64,000 bases of DNA from Pedobacter gandavensis. Its GTDB lineage: Bacteria; Bacteroidota; Bacteroidia; Sphingobacteriales; Sphingobacteriaceae. Position numbers and translations under genes: made by a program. Below, one piece after another: positions 1-9,011 of the stretch (position 1 is the stretch's first letter; each line of letters begins with the position of its first letter). The notes below the pieces were generated by a model. That model saw nothing but the letters and a program-made list of their open reading frames with translations, searched no databases and was not told the DNA's origin. The stretch spans positions 1,178,001-1,242,000 of the forward strand of contig NZ_WNXC01000001.1 of NCBI RefSeq assembly GCF_014172405.1, in the 5' to 3' direction.

Positions 1-2517
1 AAAAATAAGAGTATCCAAAAGTACTATGAGGACCGAAACAAGCATATATGGATAGTAACCTATCAGGAAATCCTCCTATATCATCCGGATAAGAAAACAT
101 TAAGCATCATTACTTCCGGGCCGAAGGATCCGGAAATAAATACATTCAACATCGTAACAGAAGACCATGATGGTAATATCTGGATTGGCTTAAATTATGG
201 AGGAATTCAGGTTTACAATCCGAAAACGGGAAAATTTATAGCAAAGTACACGACGAAGGATGGACTTTGTAATAATAACATTTTGAGTATTACGGAAGAT
301 CAGCAGAAAAACTTGTGGTTTGGTACAACAAATGGCTTATCAAGGTTAAAAGCAGATCGAAAAACATTTCAGACTTATACGATGGCTGATGGCCTTGCCG
401 GAGATGAATTCCATTACAATTCATTGTATAAGGCTCCGGATGAAACGATATTTATTGGTGGACTAAATGGCATAACCTATTTTAGCCCCCTGGAGATTCA
501 ACAAAACAATGACCATTCCCCCCTGAGTTTTATAGGTATAAGACTATTTAATGATGAAGCTGAAAAAACAAATGGAAAAAATGGGATTCTCCCACAAAAT
601 ATCATTCTACGTCCCAAACTAACCTTTAATAGTAATCAGAATATTTTCACCATAGAATTTGCACTCCTAAATTATATCAAACCAGGAAAGAACAAATACG
701 CCTACAAACTACAAGGAGTTAACAAAAACTGGAATCAGAGTTATATACCGGAAGCAACTTATACCAATCTTCCAGCCGGAGAATATGTGTTTTCTGTAAA
801 AGGAGCAAATAATGATGGTATATGGAGTGAACCTATCAATATCGCTATTAAGATCCTCCCCCCCCTATGGAAAACCTGGTGGGCATACACCCTTTACATG
901 ATGATACTCGGCACAATCACCTTCTTCTTTGTGCGCTTTTTTTTCCTCAGACAGCTTATAAAAAGAGATGAAGAGCTTCATCAGTTAAAGCTGAATTTTT
1001 TCACCAATGTCTCTCATGAAATCAGGTCTCACCTGACTTTAATTATGGTGCCACTCGAAAAAGTTATCGACGAAACCAAAAACAACGACATCGTGAGTAA
1101 ACAGTTGACTTATATTAAAAAGAACACAGACAGACTGGTAAGACTTGTAACCGAGTTAATGGACTTCAGAAGAGCGGAAACAAACAATTTAAAATTAAAC
1201 TTTTCGAATTATGATATCATTCGCTTTCTCGATGAGATTTATAGTTCTTTTAAAGAGGTCTGTGCAATAAAAAACATCAGTTTATCCTTCTTTCATGCAG
1301 AAAACGAACTATTTGTAGCTATAGAAAAGGGACAAATGGAGAAAGTCATTTTTAACTTGTTAAGCAATGCTGTAAAGTTTACACCAGAAAATGGGAGTAT
1401 CATACTCACCATTGATAAGGAAGTAGATTCCGTAATTATTAGTGTAGCGAATACCGGAGCTGAAATTCCTGCTGAATATTATGACAAGTTATTCACGAAT
1501 TACTACCAGATAGATGGACAGCATAAAAACAACGGCTATGGTATTGGCCTTGCTTTAAGTAAACGCATCATTGATTTGCACAACGGAACTATAGCTGTTA
1601 AAAGTGAAACTGGAAATACGGTTTTTACAATTAAAATACCTATTCACAATACTCAGACTATTTCTAGTGAGCCACAACTAGTGGAAAATAAATCTGATGA
1701 TATACAGGTATATGAAACCTCATTGCAGTCCAGCAGCCTGGCTCAGGATATAGGAAAATTTACAATCCTGATTGTAGAAGATAATGAAAAGCTACGTGCA
1801 TTAATAAGAAGTATTCTCGAAAAAGAATATAAAATATTGGAAAGTGTGGATGGTTTAGCAGGATTGGAAATGGCTACAAATGAAATTCCAGACCTGATTA
1901 TCAGCGACATCATGATGCCAAATAAAAACGGACTGGAACTCTGTCAAAACATTAAAACGGACGAAAGAACCAGCCATATTCCGGTAATATTGCTTACTGC
2001 AAAAACCTCACAGACTGATCAGATCAGTGGATTAGCGATGCGGGCCGATCTCTATTTAACCAAACCTTTTAGCAAAAACGTCTTGCTATTGAATGTTCGT
2101 AATATTCTGGAGTCAAGAGCGCTAATTTCCGCTAAATACCGTCAACAGTTTCTTTTTGAACCAAAAAACATTCTTATAGACAATCTGGAAGAGCAATTTT
2201 TATCAAAGCTTATCGGAATAATTGAAGACAGTATGGAAAATCGGGAATTTGGCGTGGATATATTGTCAGATAAAATGGGAATAAGTCAATCTGTTCTATA
2301 TAAAAAGATTAAAGCGCTTACAAACATGACCGTAAATGATTTCTCGAAAAGTATCCGGTTGAAAAAAGCTGCTCAAATGCTCAGTCAGAAAAAATACTCT
2401 ATATCAGAAATTTCATATATGGTAGGCTTTATCGATACAAAATACTTCACTAAAGAATTTAAAAAGCAATTTGGAACACCTCCAAGTCAATATAACAACT
2501 CCTCCACTTTTGAGTAA
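1..2517 (+). CDS. Hybrid two-component system regulator (HTCS), 5' truncated
   Basis: This is a one-protein sensor, kinase, response regulator and transcription factor, of the type that usually controls a polysaccharide- or nutrient-uptake locus. The frame is open from base 1, so the start lies outside the window; a TTG at 283 is internal. Visible in order: two-component-regulator propeller repeats (IWIGLNYGG, LWFGTTNGLSRL), a Y_Y_Y domain (PAGEYVFSVKGANNDG), one membrane segment near base 900, HisKA (NVSHEIRSHLTLI), HATPase (N box NLLSNAVKFTPENG, G box YGIGLALSKR), a receiver (IISDIMMPNKNG with LTKPF) and a C-terminal AraC helix-turn-helix. The H box has RSHLTLI where RTPLTLI is usual. No SusC/SusD genes follow directly, so its target is probably upstream of the window. 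Confidence 0.95.
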   Translation, partial: KNKSIQKYYEDRNKHIWIVTYQEILLYHPDKKTLSIITSGPKDPEINTFNIVTEDHDGNIWIGLNYGGIQVYNPKTGKFIAKYTTKDGLCNNNILSITEDQQKNLWFGTTNGLSRLKADRKTFQTYTMADGLAGDEFHYNSLYKAPDETIFIGGLNGITYFSPLEIQQNNDHSPLSFIGIRLFNDEAEKTNGKNGILPQNIILRPKLTFNSNQNIFTIEFALLNYIKPGKNKYAYKLQGVNKNWNQSYIPEATYTNLPAGEYVFSVKGANNDGIWSEPINIAIKILPPLWKTWWAYTLYMMILGTITFFFVRFFFLRQLIKRDEELHQLKLNFFTNVSHEIRSHLTLIMVPLEKVIDETKNNDIVSKQLTYIKKNTDRLVRLVTELMDFRRAETNNLKLNFSNYDIIRFLDEIYSSFKEVCAIKNISLSFFHAENELFVAIEKGQMEKVIFNLLSNAVKFTPENGSIILTIDKEVDSVIISVANTGAEIPAEYYDKLFTNYYQIDGQHKNNGYGIGLALSKRIIDLHNGTIAVKSETGNTVFTIKIPIHNTQTISSEPQLVENKSDDIQVYETSLQSSSLAQDIGKFTILIVEDNEKLRALIRSILEKEYKILESVDGLAGLEMATNEIPDLIISDIMMPNKNGLELCQNIKTDERTSHIPVILLTAKTSQTDQISGLAMRADLYLTKPFSKNVLLLNVRNILESRALISAKYRQQFLFEPKNILIDNLEEQFLSKLIGIIEDSMENREFGVDILSDKMGISQSVLYKKIKALTNMTVNDFSKSIRLKKAAQMLSQKKYSISEISYMVGFIDTKYFTKEFKKQFGTPPSQYNNSSTFE

Positions 2518-2636
2518 TGGATTGAGCGAAAAAAGCTAATGATTTCTGAAAAATCGGTATGGTGTAGATCCACAGAGTTGATTTCTAACATAATAAGCTT
2601 AAATTTAAAAGTAAAATAAAAACCCATACAATCAAT

Positions 2637-3308
2637 ATGGCTAACATTGAACCGCTAAGAAAAGACATTAACCATCCGGGCGAAATTAAAAAACATAATA
2701 TTTCTGTGAGATTATGGCACTGGCTAAATCTCTTAGTCATCACCGGCTCATTGTTAACCGTACTGTTAAACTCCACCTTGTTTGATGTCAAAAGTAATAC
2801 TGGCTATGTACAACAACAATTGCAGGAATCTGGTATATCTGTCACTACTACCCAAGCTAAAAGTGTAGCTCATGGATTGGAGGATAAAGTTTGGGCTATA
2901 CATATCTATTTTGGCTATGCCCTTGCCACGCTATTCCTGTTCAGATTAATTGCTGAGTTTTTTCAACCTGGTCGGCAGCGCTTTTTTTCCGGACTAAAAG
3001 ATGCTTATCGTACTTATCGGATACGGAGTAAAAATTCGACCTTAGCCCTTCATGACCTTACCGTTAAATCATTATACCTATTCTTTTATCTACTCCTGAC
3101 CATTATGGCCTTAACTGGATTATCCATGGCTTTCGACCAGGAATTAGGGATTAGCAATGCAACGAGCCACAGCATCAAAGATTTTCATGGTTTTTGTATG
3201 TACCTCATCCTTGCCTTTATTGCTATACACATCATTGGTGTTCTCCTTGCCGAAAGAAAAGAAAGCAAAGGAATTGTATCTGACATGATCAATGGAGGAA
3301 AAGTATAA
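2637..3308 (+). CDS. Cytochrome b561-family membrane protein
   Basis: Four-helix membrane cytochrome b of the b561/Ni-Fe hydrogenase type, expected to carry haem and pass electrons across or within the inner membrane. Seen: 223 residues, an N-terminal RLWHWLN motif, hydrophobic segments near residues 28-45, 88-108, 140-165 and 185-205, and histidines in or beside the helices (HWLN, HIYFGYA, HGFCMYL, HIIGV) suited to haem ligation. The stop lies directly before the following VIT1-type transporter gene, so the two look co-transcribed; a link between electron transfer and metal handling is inference. The partner electron donor is not visible. Confidence 0.85.
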   Translation: MANIEPLRKDINHPGEIKKHNISVRLWHWLNLLVITGSLLTVLLNSTLFDVKSNTGYVQQQLQESGISVTTTQAKSVAHGLEDKVWAIHIYFGYALATLFLFRLIAEFFQPGRQRFFSGLKDAYRTYRIRSKNSTLALHDLTVKSLYLFFYLLLTIMALTGLSMAFDQELGISNATSHSIKDFHGFCMYLILAFIAIHIIGVLLAERKESKGIVSDMINGGKV

Positions 3309-3309
3309 A

Positions 3310-3999
3310 ATGGAAGTTGAGGAGCATTATACCAACAGAAGTGGCTGGTTAAGGGCTGCGGTCTTAGGAGCCAATGATGGGATCCTTTCGACCACAAGTC
3401 TGGCTATAGGCATTGCCGCCGCCAGTACCAGCCGTGAACCTATTGTCCTTGCTGCAGTGGCTGGGCTGGTTGCCGGAGCTTTATCCATGGCTGCCGGAGA
3501 GTATGTTTCTGTAAGTTCACAATCAGATCTTGAAGCTGCTGACCTGAGCAGAGAAAAAATGGAACTGGCCGAAAGCCCTGAACTAGAATTGCAAGAATTG
3601 GCAAAAATCTACGAGCATAGAGGTCTTGATGAAAATTTGGCCATGCAGGTAGCCGTCCAGCTTACAGCCCATGATGCTCTGGCAGCACATGCGAAGGACG
3701 AGCTGGGTGTTAATGAAATCACCCAGGCAAAACCGATGCAGGCTGCATTCGCCTCCGCAGCCTCATTCATTATTGGTGGCCTGCTTCCCCTACTGGTTTC
3801 CATATTTGCGCCAATAAAACTAATGGTCATTTACCAGTATGGCTTTGCCATCCTATTTTTAGCACTGTCAGCAATGGTTGCGGCAAAGGCGGGTGGCTCA
3901 AACCGAGGAAAAGCTGTACTGAGGATTTGTTTCTGGGGAACCGCGGCCATGTTGATGACCGCATTAGTCGGCTATATATTTGGAGTAAAAACAACATAA
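3310..3999 (+). CDS. VIT1/CCC1-family Fe/Mn transporter
   Basis: Predicted integral membrane transporter of the VIT1/CCC1 family, which moves Fe2+ or Mn2+ out of the cytosol. Family marks seen: the N-terminal LGANDGILSTTSL stretch, the GLVAGALSMAAGEYVSVSSQSD helix pair, a hydrophilic middle with many acidic residues, and three C-terminal hydrophobic helices. I chose ATG 3310 because a GGAGG at 3294-3298 sits 11 bases before it and it begins just after the upstream stop; an in-frame ATG at 3292 would add six residues and overlap the cytochrome gene by 17 bp. The gene ends 4 bp before the convergent msrB stop. Confidence 0.9.
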   Translation: MEVEEHYTNRSGWLRAAVLGANDGILSTTSLAIGIAAASTSREPIVLAAVAGLVAGALSMAAGEYVSVSSQSDLEAADLSREKMELAESPELELQELAKIYEHRGLDENLAMQVAVQLTAHDALAAHAKDELGVNEITQAKPMQAAFASAASFIIGGLLPLLVSIFAPIKLMVIYQYGFAILFLALSAMVAAKAGGSNRGKAVLRICFWGTAAMLMTALVGYIFGVKTT

Positions 4000-4003
4000 T
4001 TTC

Positions 4004-4516
4004 CTATTTAACTGGAATAAACTTAAAAGCATAAGAATTCATACAATATCTCTTGCCGGTTGGCTGAGGTCCATCATCAAAAACATGCCCCAAATGTAGC
4101 CCTGTACTTGCCTCAACAACCTCATCTCTAACCATCCCATCAGAGGTATCTTTAACCACCCTGATCAACTTGGCATCAATTGGTTGGAAAAAACTTGGCC
4201 AGCCCGTTCCAGATTCAAATTTTGCATCTGAACTGAATAATGCCTTGCCGGTAGCCGCGCTTACATAAACTCCTTTTTTGTGATTGTCCCAATAGGGATT
4301 TTTAAAGGGGGTTTCAGTTCCCTTGTTTACCATGATCTCATAAGCTTGGGGAGACAAAATCTTTTTCCAGTATTGGGCTGGTTTTGCATCAGGGTACAAT
4401 TTTGTATCCTCAGAATAGTCAGTCATCCCTTTTTGGCGTTGTGATGCTGGGTTCTGGCTACAAGCATTCAATGCAAGTACCAAAAGTGGAATCATCAAAA
4501 AATTTAGCTTTCTCAT
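4004..4516 (-). CDS. msrB: Peptide-methionine (R)-S-oxide reductase, lipoprotein, zinc-free type
   Basis: MsrB reduces methionine-R-sulfoxide in damaged proteins. The 170-residue product starts with a lipoprotein signal (LALNAC, Cys19), so it probably acts in the periplasm on a membrane anchor. Family motifs: GTGWPSF, HLGHVFDDGP and the catalytic Cys158 in KRYCMNS. Both zinc-binding CxxC pairs of classical MsrB are missing: the positions read YVSAATGKALF and VVEASTGLHLGH. This zinc-free form is known in the family. No resolving cysteine near the usual position was seen, so recycling may depend on an outside thiol partner. Transcribed convergently with the transporter gene, 4 bp apart. Confidence 0.93.
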   Translation of the reverse strand: MRKLNFLMIPLLVLALNACSQNPASQRQKGMTDYSEDTKLYPDAKPAQYWKKILSPQAYEIMVNKGTETPFKNPYWDNHKKGVYVSAATGKALFSSDAKFESGTGWPSFFQPIDAKLIRVVKDTSDGMVRDEVVEASTGLHLGHVFDDGPQPTGKRYCMNSYAFKFIPVK

Positions 4517-4724
4517 ATGATTATAGTTGCGCTGTAAAGCAAATCCTTACAGCTTCTTCATAATTTATAATATTTTTATCATGAGATGATTACAAATACA
4601 ACTACGATTAAACAGCTAAAAAAGTTTTAAAACTCCTACTTATTTATAATCCGGTTTAAGTAAAAAACAAAAGGGAAAAACTTAAATGAATGGTTAATGT
4701 AATCCCAATAAAGAAGTTATTGAA

Positions 4725-5231
4725 TTACCATTTGTTTTTTGTTTCTGTATCCACTTGTTTTATCAAGCTAGGCAAGCGAAACTTCCCAAACATTTTATCT
4801 ATTAATAATGATGCTTCCGGCAGCTCAATTCCTATTGCAGAGATATACAATGGTTTTTTGCTCTCGCCTCTAAATATTTCTTGTACATACTTTGTATTGT
4901 TGTAGAATCTCGATTTGGCAGCGCCAATGATAGGGATTTTTTCAGCTAAACTATCATACAAATATGCTCCTAATCCCTTTTTTCTTTCGTCATCTAAATA
5001 AATAAAGCCGTCGATGATCAGGAGTTCTATTTCTTTTAGATTGACCTCATCTAGAAATTCTAAAATACAAGGTAACTCCCTTTTGTAAAATTCTCCAGAG
5101 ACATAATCCTGTACATTGTCAACGATTTTTATGGATTGTTTTACCAAAGAATCATCAAACCAATTTTCAAAAAAACCACCAACTACTTTTGCTTGATTGC
5201 CCTCATAAGCTACGTCTATAATTAATTTCAT
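4725..5231 (-). CDS. Short endonuclease V-like protein
   Basis: Resembles endonuclease V (Nfi), which nicks DNA or RNA near deoxyinosine or inosine. The 168 residues are shorter than the roughly 220 usual. The RNase H-like metal site seems kept: Asp6 in LIIDVAY, Glu52 in YKRELPCILEFL, Asp74 in LLIIDGFIYLDDE, and Lys106 in IIGAAKSRFY. The classic PYIPGFLSFRE strand is here SGEFYKRELP, and the HPR motif after DG is YLDDERKKG, so the substrate wedge may differ. It lies 11 bp downstream of a 450-residue gene of unknown function on the same strand, so they likely form one transcript. Function assigned by motif pattern only. Confidence 0.75.
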   Translation of the reverse strand: MKLIIDVAYEGNQAKVVGGFFENWFDDSLVKQSIKIVDNVQDYVSGEFYKRELPCILEFLDEVNLKEIELLIIDGFIYLDDERKKGLGAYLYDSLAEKIPIIGAAKSRFYNNTKYVQEIFRGESKKPLYISAIGIELPEASLLIDKMFGKFRLPSLIKQVDTETKNKW

Positions 5232-5242
5232 TGAACTGTTTA

Positions 5243-6595
5243 TTATTTTGCGATGTGTCCTTGCATTTGAAACATTCCGGATAATTTCATCCCCTTTGTT
5301 AATTCCGTAAATCTCATATTCTCTTCCGCTACAAAAATATCAATTGTAAATAAGTCTTTAATGCCTGGGGCATTAACAAGTTGAACCTTCATCAGGTAAC
5401 CTTTTAAACTGCTGTCTACAAGTAACTCTGTTGCTTTAAAATCTTGTAACAAACCTATAAAGTCGAAACAAGCATAATTCGTTAAATCTTTACTGGGCAT
5501 GTACATGGTAAAGTCTTCACTAAATTTTGGCTCTCCTTCTAAATTATCAAGTGTACTGATGTCTAAAACAAAAGCAATTCCGCTAATATTTACATTCAGT
5601 TCCTTTTTCGAAAGATAGATTTCTCTATTTTCTGCATAATCTGTGGCAAAATAAATTAGTCCAAATTCATCACAACTATTGCCTGTTATTATCGCTTTTA
5701 GATTATCAAAATTCTCCCATTCAGTTATTTCCTTATTCACAACATCAACTACGTAATCAGTTTTTATTACCGGCAAAATTGTTATCGGTCTTTCATCGAC
5801 TGTTATGCCTTTCAAAATCACATCTTCGTATTCTAATTGAGAAATAGAAACATTATCCTTAGACATAACGACACCATTTTCAATAGCCAATACAAAATGA
5901 TCTCTTAATGCCTGACCTCCATTTGGTTTTTCATAACGATCAAAGCCAAATATTCCACCCCAAGTATTATCCAAATCAGCGCTATTGGATTTCTTGATTT
6001 TTAACCCAATTTCATTTTCAATTATTGGTGATTTAACCTCTTCCCTATCTTCGAAATAATTCTTATTGTCTTTTAATTCAGTGCTGAAAATGGCATCATT
6101 CTCTTCCTTACTAAAATCTGTAAATCCATGATACTTTATAACATCGTTTTCATAGTGATAAGGAAGTCCGATTTTTCCCTTTTTCCCATTTTTAAAATGA
6201 TAAGAAATACTAATCGCTTTAAGTTCCTCATCACTATTCGCAAGTTTATGATTGTCGTCGTTTGCAAACTGAGAATGATAGAAAATGGTGTAGGATTTAA
6301 TTTTGTTGTTTGCTAATTTATGTTCAAAATTAGTTTCCATTTTACCAATTACTTCTTGTGCAGAAAGCGTATAGGACTCATCATCTCCTGAAAAAAAATA
6401 CAGAAAACCAACAATTTCACCATCTGGTTTCTCGTATGCTGAAATGGGTGCAAAATTTCCCTGTTGTTGCATGCCTACAAATCGGACAATGTATTCGTTG
6501 TACCTACTTATTGATAAAAACAGTTCAGTTTTTGGTGTTTCTGATTTTAGTGTTTCCTTATTTTCTCTTTTTTTGAACAAGTCAAATAATCCCAT
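5243..6595 (-). CDS. Hypothetical protein, 450 aa, partner of endonuclease V-like gene
   Basis: I do not recognise a family. The product is acidic, lacks a signal peptide and has no membrane segments, so it is probably cytosolic. It begins with a short basic stretch (LFDLFKKRENKE), which is common in small Bacteroidota stress or DUF proteins. The middle contains a strand-rich segment with the odd motif TWGGIFGFDRYEKPNGG near residue 213. No catalytic motif is evident. It is first in a two-gene unit with the endonuclease V-like gene 11 bp downstream; whether they act together is unknown. Confidence 0.8.
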   Translation of the reverse strand: MGLFDLFKKRENKETLKSETPKTELFLSISRYNEYIVRFVGMQQQGNFAPISAYEKPDGEIVGFLYFFSGDDESYTLSAQEVIGKMETNFEHKLANNKIKSYTIFYHSQFANDDNHKLANSDEELKAISISYHFKNGKKGKIGLPYHYENDVIKYHGFTDFSKEENDAIFSTELKDNKNYFEDREEVKSPIIENEIGLKIKKSNSADLDNTWGGIFGFDRYEKPNGGQALRDHFVLAIENGVVMSKDNVSISQLEYEDVILKGITVDERPITILPVIKTDYVVDVVNKEITEWENFDNLKAIITGNSCDEFGLIYFATDYAENREIYLSKKELNVNISGIAFVLDISTLDNLEGEPKFSEDFTMYMPSKDLTNYACFDFIGLLQDFKATELLVDSSLKGYLMKVQLVNAPGIKDLFTIDIFVAEENMRFTELTKGMKLSGMFQMQGHIAK

Positions 6596-6963
6596 ATTTT
6601 TCTATTTATAGTGCCTTGATAACATTCTCCACGATTGATTAATCCAAACAACCTTAATCAATACGATAATACAAACTCTTTTGCTTAAATCCAGCAACTT
6701 TTAGAAAATCATCAACAAATTTGGCAAATGTATTTTCCACAAACAGGATAGCATACACAGCTCTTTTTTAATAGTTGCATAGTCTTATGTAATTCATCTG
6801 TTTTCCCCTTCTGTAGAGACAAAATTACATACGCTATTAAGTAATTACAGCCTCAGTTTTGTATATTCACGTATACACAGTCTGGCATGAATCATTCATC
6901 TATACAATTATGGTATTAGCCGACAAATTATTAGAATTTCACCTAATTTAGGTTGATTTGTAT
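6596..6963. other. Divergent intergenic region
   Basis: About 370 bp between two divergent genes; it should hold both promoters. It is AT-rich with no convincing open frame. The one clear element is a 13-bp palindrome just before the kinase start (listed separately). No TAnnTTTG element at good spacing was found. Confidence 0.5.
6941..6953. promoter_or_regulatory. 13-bp palindrome before kinase gene
   Basis: ACCTAATTTAGGT is a perfect odd palindrome (six-base arms, one central base) ending 10 bp before the ATG of the LytS-type kinase. It may be an operator or part of the 5' untranslated region. No second copy was noticed near the partner regulator gene. Confidence 0.35.
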
Positions 6964-8049
6964 ATGAGCAGAGTAAGAACATCGCACATTATTATACATT
7001 TTGCCGCCTGGATACTTTTTATAAGTTTCCCAATAATTTTCATTAATCAACGACACAATTTGATGAATTCCTTTTCAGGGAACCATGTCTGGACCTATAT
7101 TAAATTCTGCCTCTTGTATATGGTCATTTTTTACCTCAATGCCTATTACCTCTTTCCAAAACTGTATTTCAATAAAAAGTACCTCATGTATGGTCTTTCG
7201 ATTATCACCTTATTAGTCATTTTTGTTTTCATGATCAAACCCTTTGATCAACTGATACAACTGAATCGTAAACCCCGTTCAGCCATATCTAAAACTCATT
7301 TACCGGATGTGGTAAAAACAACAACATTACCTGGAGCAAGAGATCGGAACAAAGGCTATTTTTTTGACATCAACAGTCTGTTTATTTTTTTGATGGTCAT
7401 AGGTATAGGAATTGCATTGAGAACCATAAAAGAGTGGCAACTTACTGAAAAACGGGCAATCCTTGCTGAAGCGGGAAAGACGAACGCGGAGCTTTCCTTT
7501 TTAAAGGCCCAGATCAATCCACACTTTTTATACAATACGCTCAACAATATCTATACTTTATGCATTACTGGAAATGAAAAAGCTGCAGAAAGTATTCTGA
7601 AGTTGTCTCATATCATGCGTTATGTAACTGATGAAGCTGGAGCAGACTTTGTTTCCTTAGAAGGAGAATTAGACTGCATTGATGACTTTATAGCCCTGCA
7701 AAAAATCCGTCTTGGAAAAAAAATCACCTTGACCTATGAGGTAATTGGAAATCCTCAGGGACACCAGATCTCCCCTTTAATTTTGATGACTTTCATTGAA
7801 AATGTCTTTAAGTATGGCTTAAGCAATCATAGTGAGACTAATATTGTCATTAAAATCCGAATTGAGCCGAAGCTGATCAGCTTTTATGCCCAAAATACCA
7901 TATTTGAAAATAGAAATTTAAACAACCGGGAAGGTCTTGGGATCTCCAATACCAGACAGCGACTGGAGCATCTCTATCCGGGAAAATACAAACTAGAAAT
8001 AGACGATAAAAACAACCTTTTCACCGTCAACCTCTTACTGGTATCCTAA
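6964..8049 (+). CDS. LytS-type sensor histidine kinase (His_kinase family)
   Basis: Membrane sensor kinase of the LytS/YpdA group, which phosphorylates a LytTR regulator. Four hydrophobic segments in the first 155 residues form the sensor, with a loop containing many Lys/Arg residues near 105-130. The His_kinase core shows INPHFLYNTLNNIYTL (His about residue 186) and a HATPase part with PLILMTFIENVFKYGL and a G box GLGISNTRQRL. ATG 6964 is preferred over an in-frame TTG at 6958. The natural partner is the LytTR gene at 9065, but a reversed acetyltransferase gene separates them, which is unusual for this pair. Confidence 0.93.
   Translation: MSRVRTSHIIIHFAAWILFISFPIIFINQRHNLMNSFSGNHVWTYIKFCLLYMVIFYLNAYYLFPKLYFNKKYLMYGLSIITLLVIFVFMIKPFDQLIQLNRKPRSAISKTHLPDVVKTTTLPGARDRNKGYFFDINSLFIFLMVIGIGIALRTIKEWQLTEKRAILAEAGKTNAELSFLKAQINPHFLYNTLNNIYTLCITGNEKAAESILKLSHIMRYVTDEAGADFVSLEGELDCIDDFIALQKIRLGKKITLTYEVIGNPQGHQISPLILMTFIENVFKYGLSNHSETNIVIKIRIEPKLISFYAQNTIFENRNLNNREGLGISNTRQRLEHLYPGKYKLEIDDKNNLFTVNLLLVS
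8031..8047 (+). repeat. 17-bp near-direct repeat, left copy (kinase 3' end)
   Basis: CCTCTTACTGGTATCCT, which includes the last codons of the kinase, recurs at 9012-9028 with one mismatch (CCTCCTACTGGTATCCT). The two copies bracket the reversed acetyltransferase gene. Confidence 0.7.
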
Positions 8050-8081
8050 TTTATTGATTTCCATAGCAAGATTATTTTGCG

Positions 8082-8723
8082 CTAATTATAATAGTTTATT
8101 TTCTTTATAATTGCTGGCACACCTGCAGTCATGACATTGTCCGGCATATTATGAGTTACTACAGCTCCTGCTGCTATTTTCACATAATCACCAATGATCA
8201 CCCCGGGTAATATGATTGCGCCCGATCCGATATGGGTAAAGCTCCCTATTTTACAATTCCCTAAAACCATAGCACCGGGTGATATTTCAACAAAATCACC
8301 AATCACCACATCATGGTTTATGATAGAATTATAGTAGATCATCGTTCCCATCCCTATTTCGACACTATTAGAAATTTTGACACCAGATAAAATATTACAG
8401 CCTTTACCTATGCTCACACCGTAGTGACCAATCTCTGTTTTTGGACTAATTGTAGCATGAAATAAGCCGCCTAATGCTGTAAACTTATGGTACATTTCAG
8501 CCCTTAAATTAGGGTTTCCAATACCAATTGAAAATCTGGCATCCACGTTTAAAAAGTACTGTTCAGCCTCCTCCATGGATTTGAGGATTGGAAACTCTCC
8601 AAATAATTCCGCTTCAACATCTGAACTTAAATCATCATAAAAAACCAGTTGATTGAGTTCATCATTCTGTTGAAGAATTTCTAGAATATCTTTTGCAAAT
8701 CCCTTAGCCCCGATGATTAACAT
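8082..8723 (-). CDS. NeuD/PglD-type sugar O- or N-acyltransferase
   Basis: Acyltransferase of the NeuD family, which adds an acetyl group to a nucleotide-linked or sialic-type sugar. 213 residues: an N-terminal Rossmann-like PglD_N domain starting LIIGAKGFAKDILEIL, then a left-handed beta-helix of hexapeptide repeats (IGKGCNILSGVKI, IGDFVEISPGAMV, IGSGAIILPGVIIG, IAAGAVVTHNMPDN) and the usual end AGVPAIIKK. The frame stays open upstream to 9005, but the family begins at MLIIGA, so I chose 8723. It sits reversed between the LytS-type kinase and its LytTR regulator and has no other surface-sugar genes next to it, suggesting insertion or relic status. Confidence 0.88.
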   Translation of the reverse strand: MLIIGAKGFAKDILEILQQNDELNQLVFYDDLSSDVEAELFGEFPILKSMEEAEQYFLNVDARFSIGIGNPNLRAEMYHKFTALGGLFHATISPKTEIGHYGVSIGKGCNILSGVKISNSVEIGMGTMIYYNSIINHDVVIGDFVEISPGAMVLGNCKIGSFTHIGSGAIILPGVIIGDYVKIAAGAVVTHNMPDNVMTAGVPAIIKKINYYN

Positions 8724-8792
8724 AATTGATCTTGATAAAAAACAATAATTAGACCTCTGATGATTCATCATTTCAACAGAATGATAAACAAC

Positions 8793-8821
8793 AAGCTGAT
8801 TATTAACGAGATAATCAGCTT
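8793..8821. repeat. Perfect inverted repeat, 11-bp arms
   Basis: AAGCTGATTAT and ATAATCAGCTT are separated by seven bases (TAACGAG). No T-tract follows on either strand, so it is not a clear terminator. It lies about 70 bp upstream of the acetyltransferase start and could be an operator or a mobile-element relic. Confidence 0.6.
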
Positions 8822-9011
8822 GCCATTCATTCAGAAATTGAAAACGTAAAACATGAGAAGTTAAAATGTGTGGTAGGTAGGCCCCCCCTTTCCTACCATA
8901 CATTTCTTTCCATTTGATTAATAAAAAGGGATGTTGAGTCAAAAGTGTTAAAACTCCAGGTTTTATCTGGATATGTCCCGATAAACAGGACATTTGTATC
9001 GACAAAATTTT

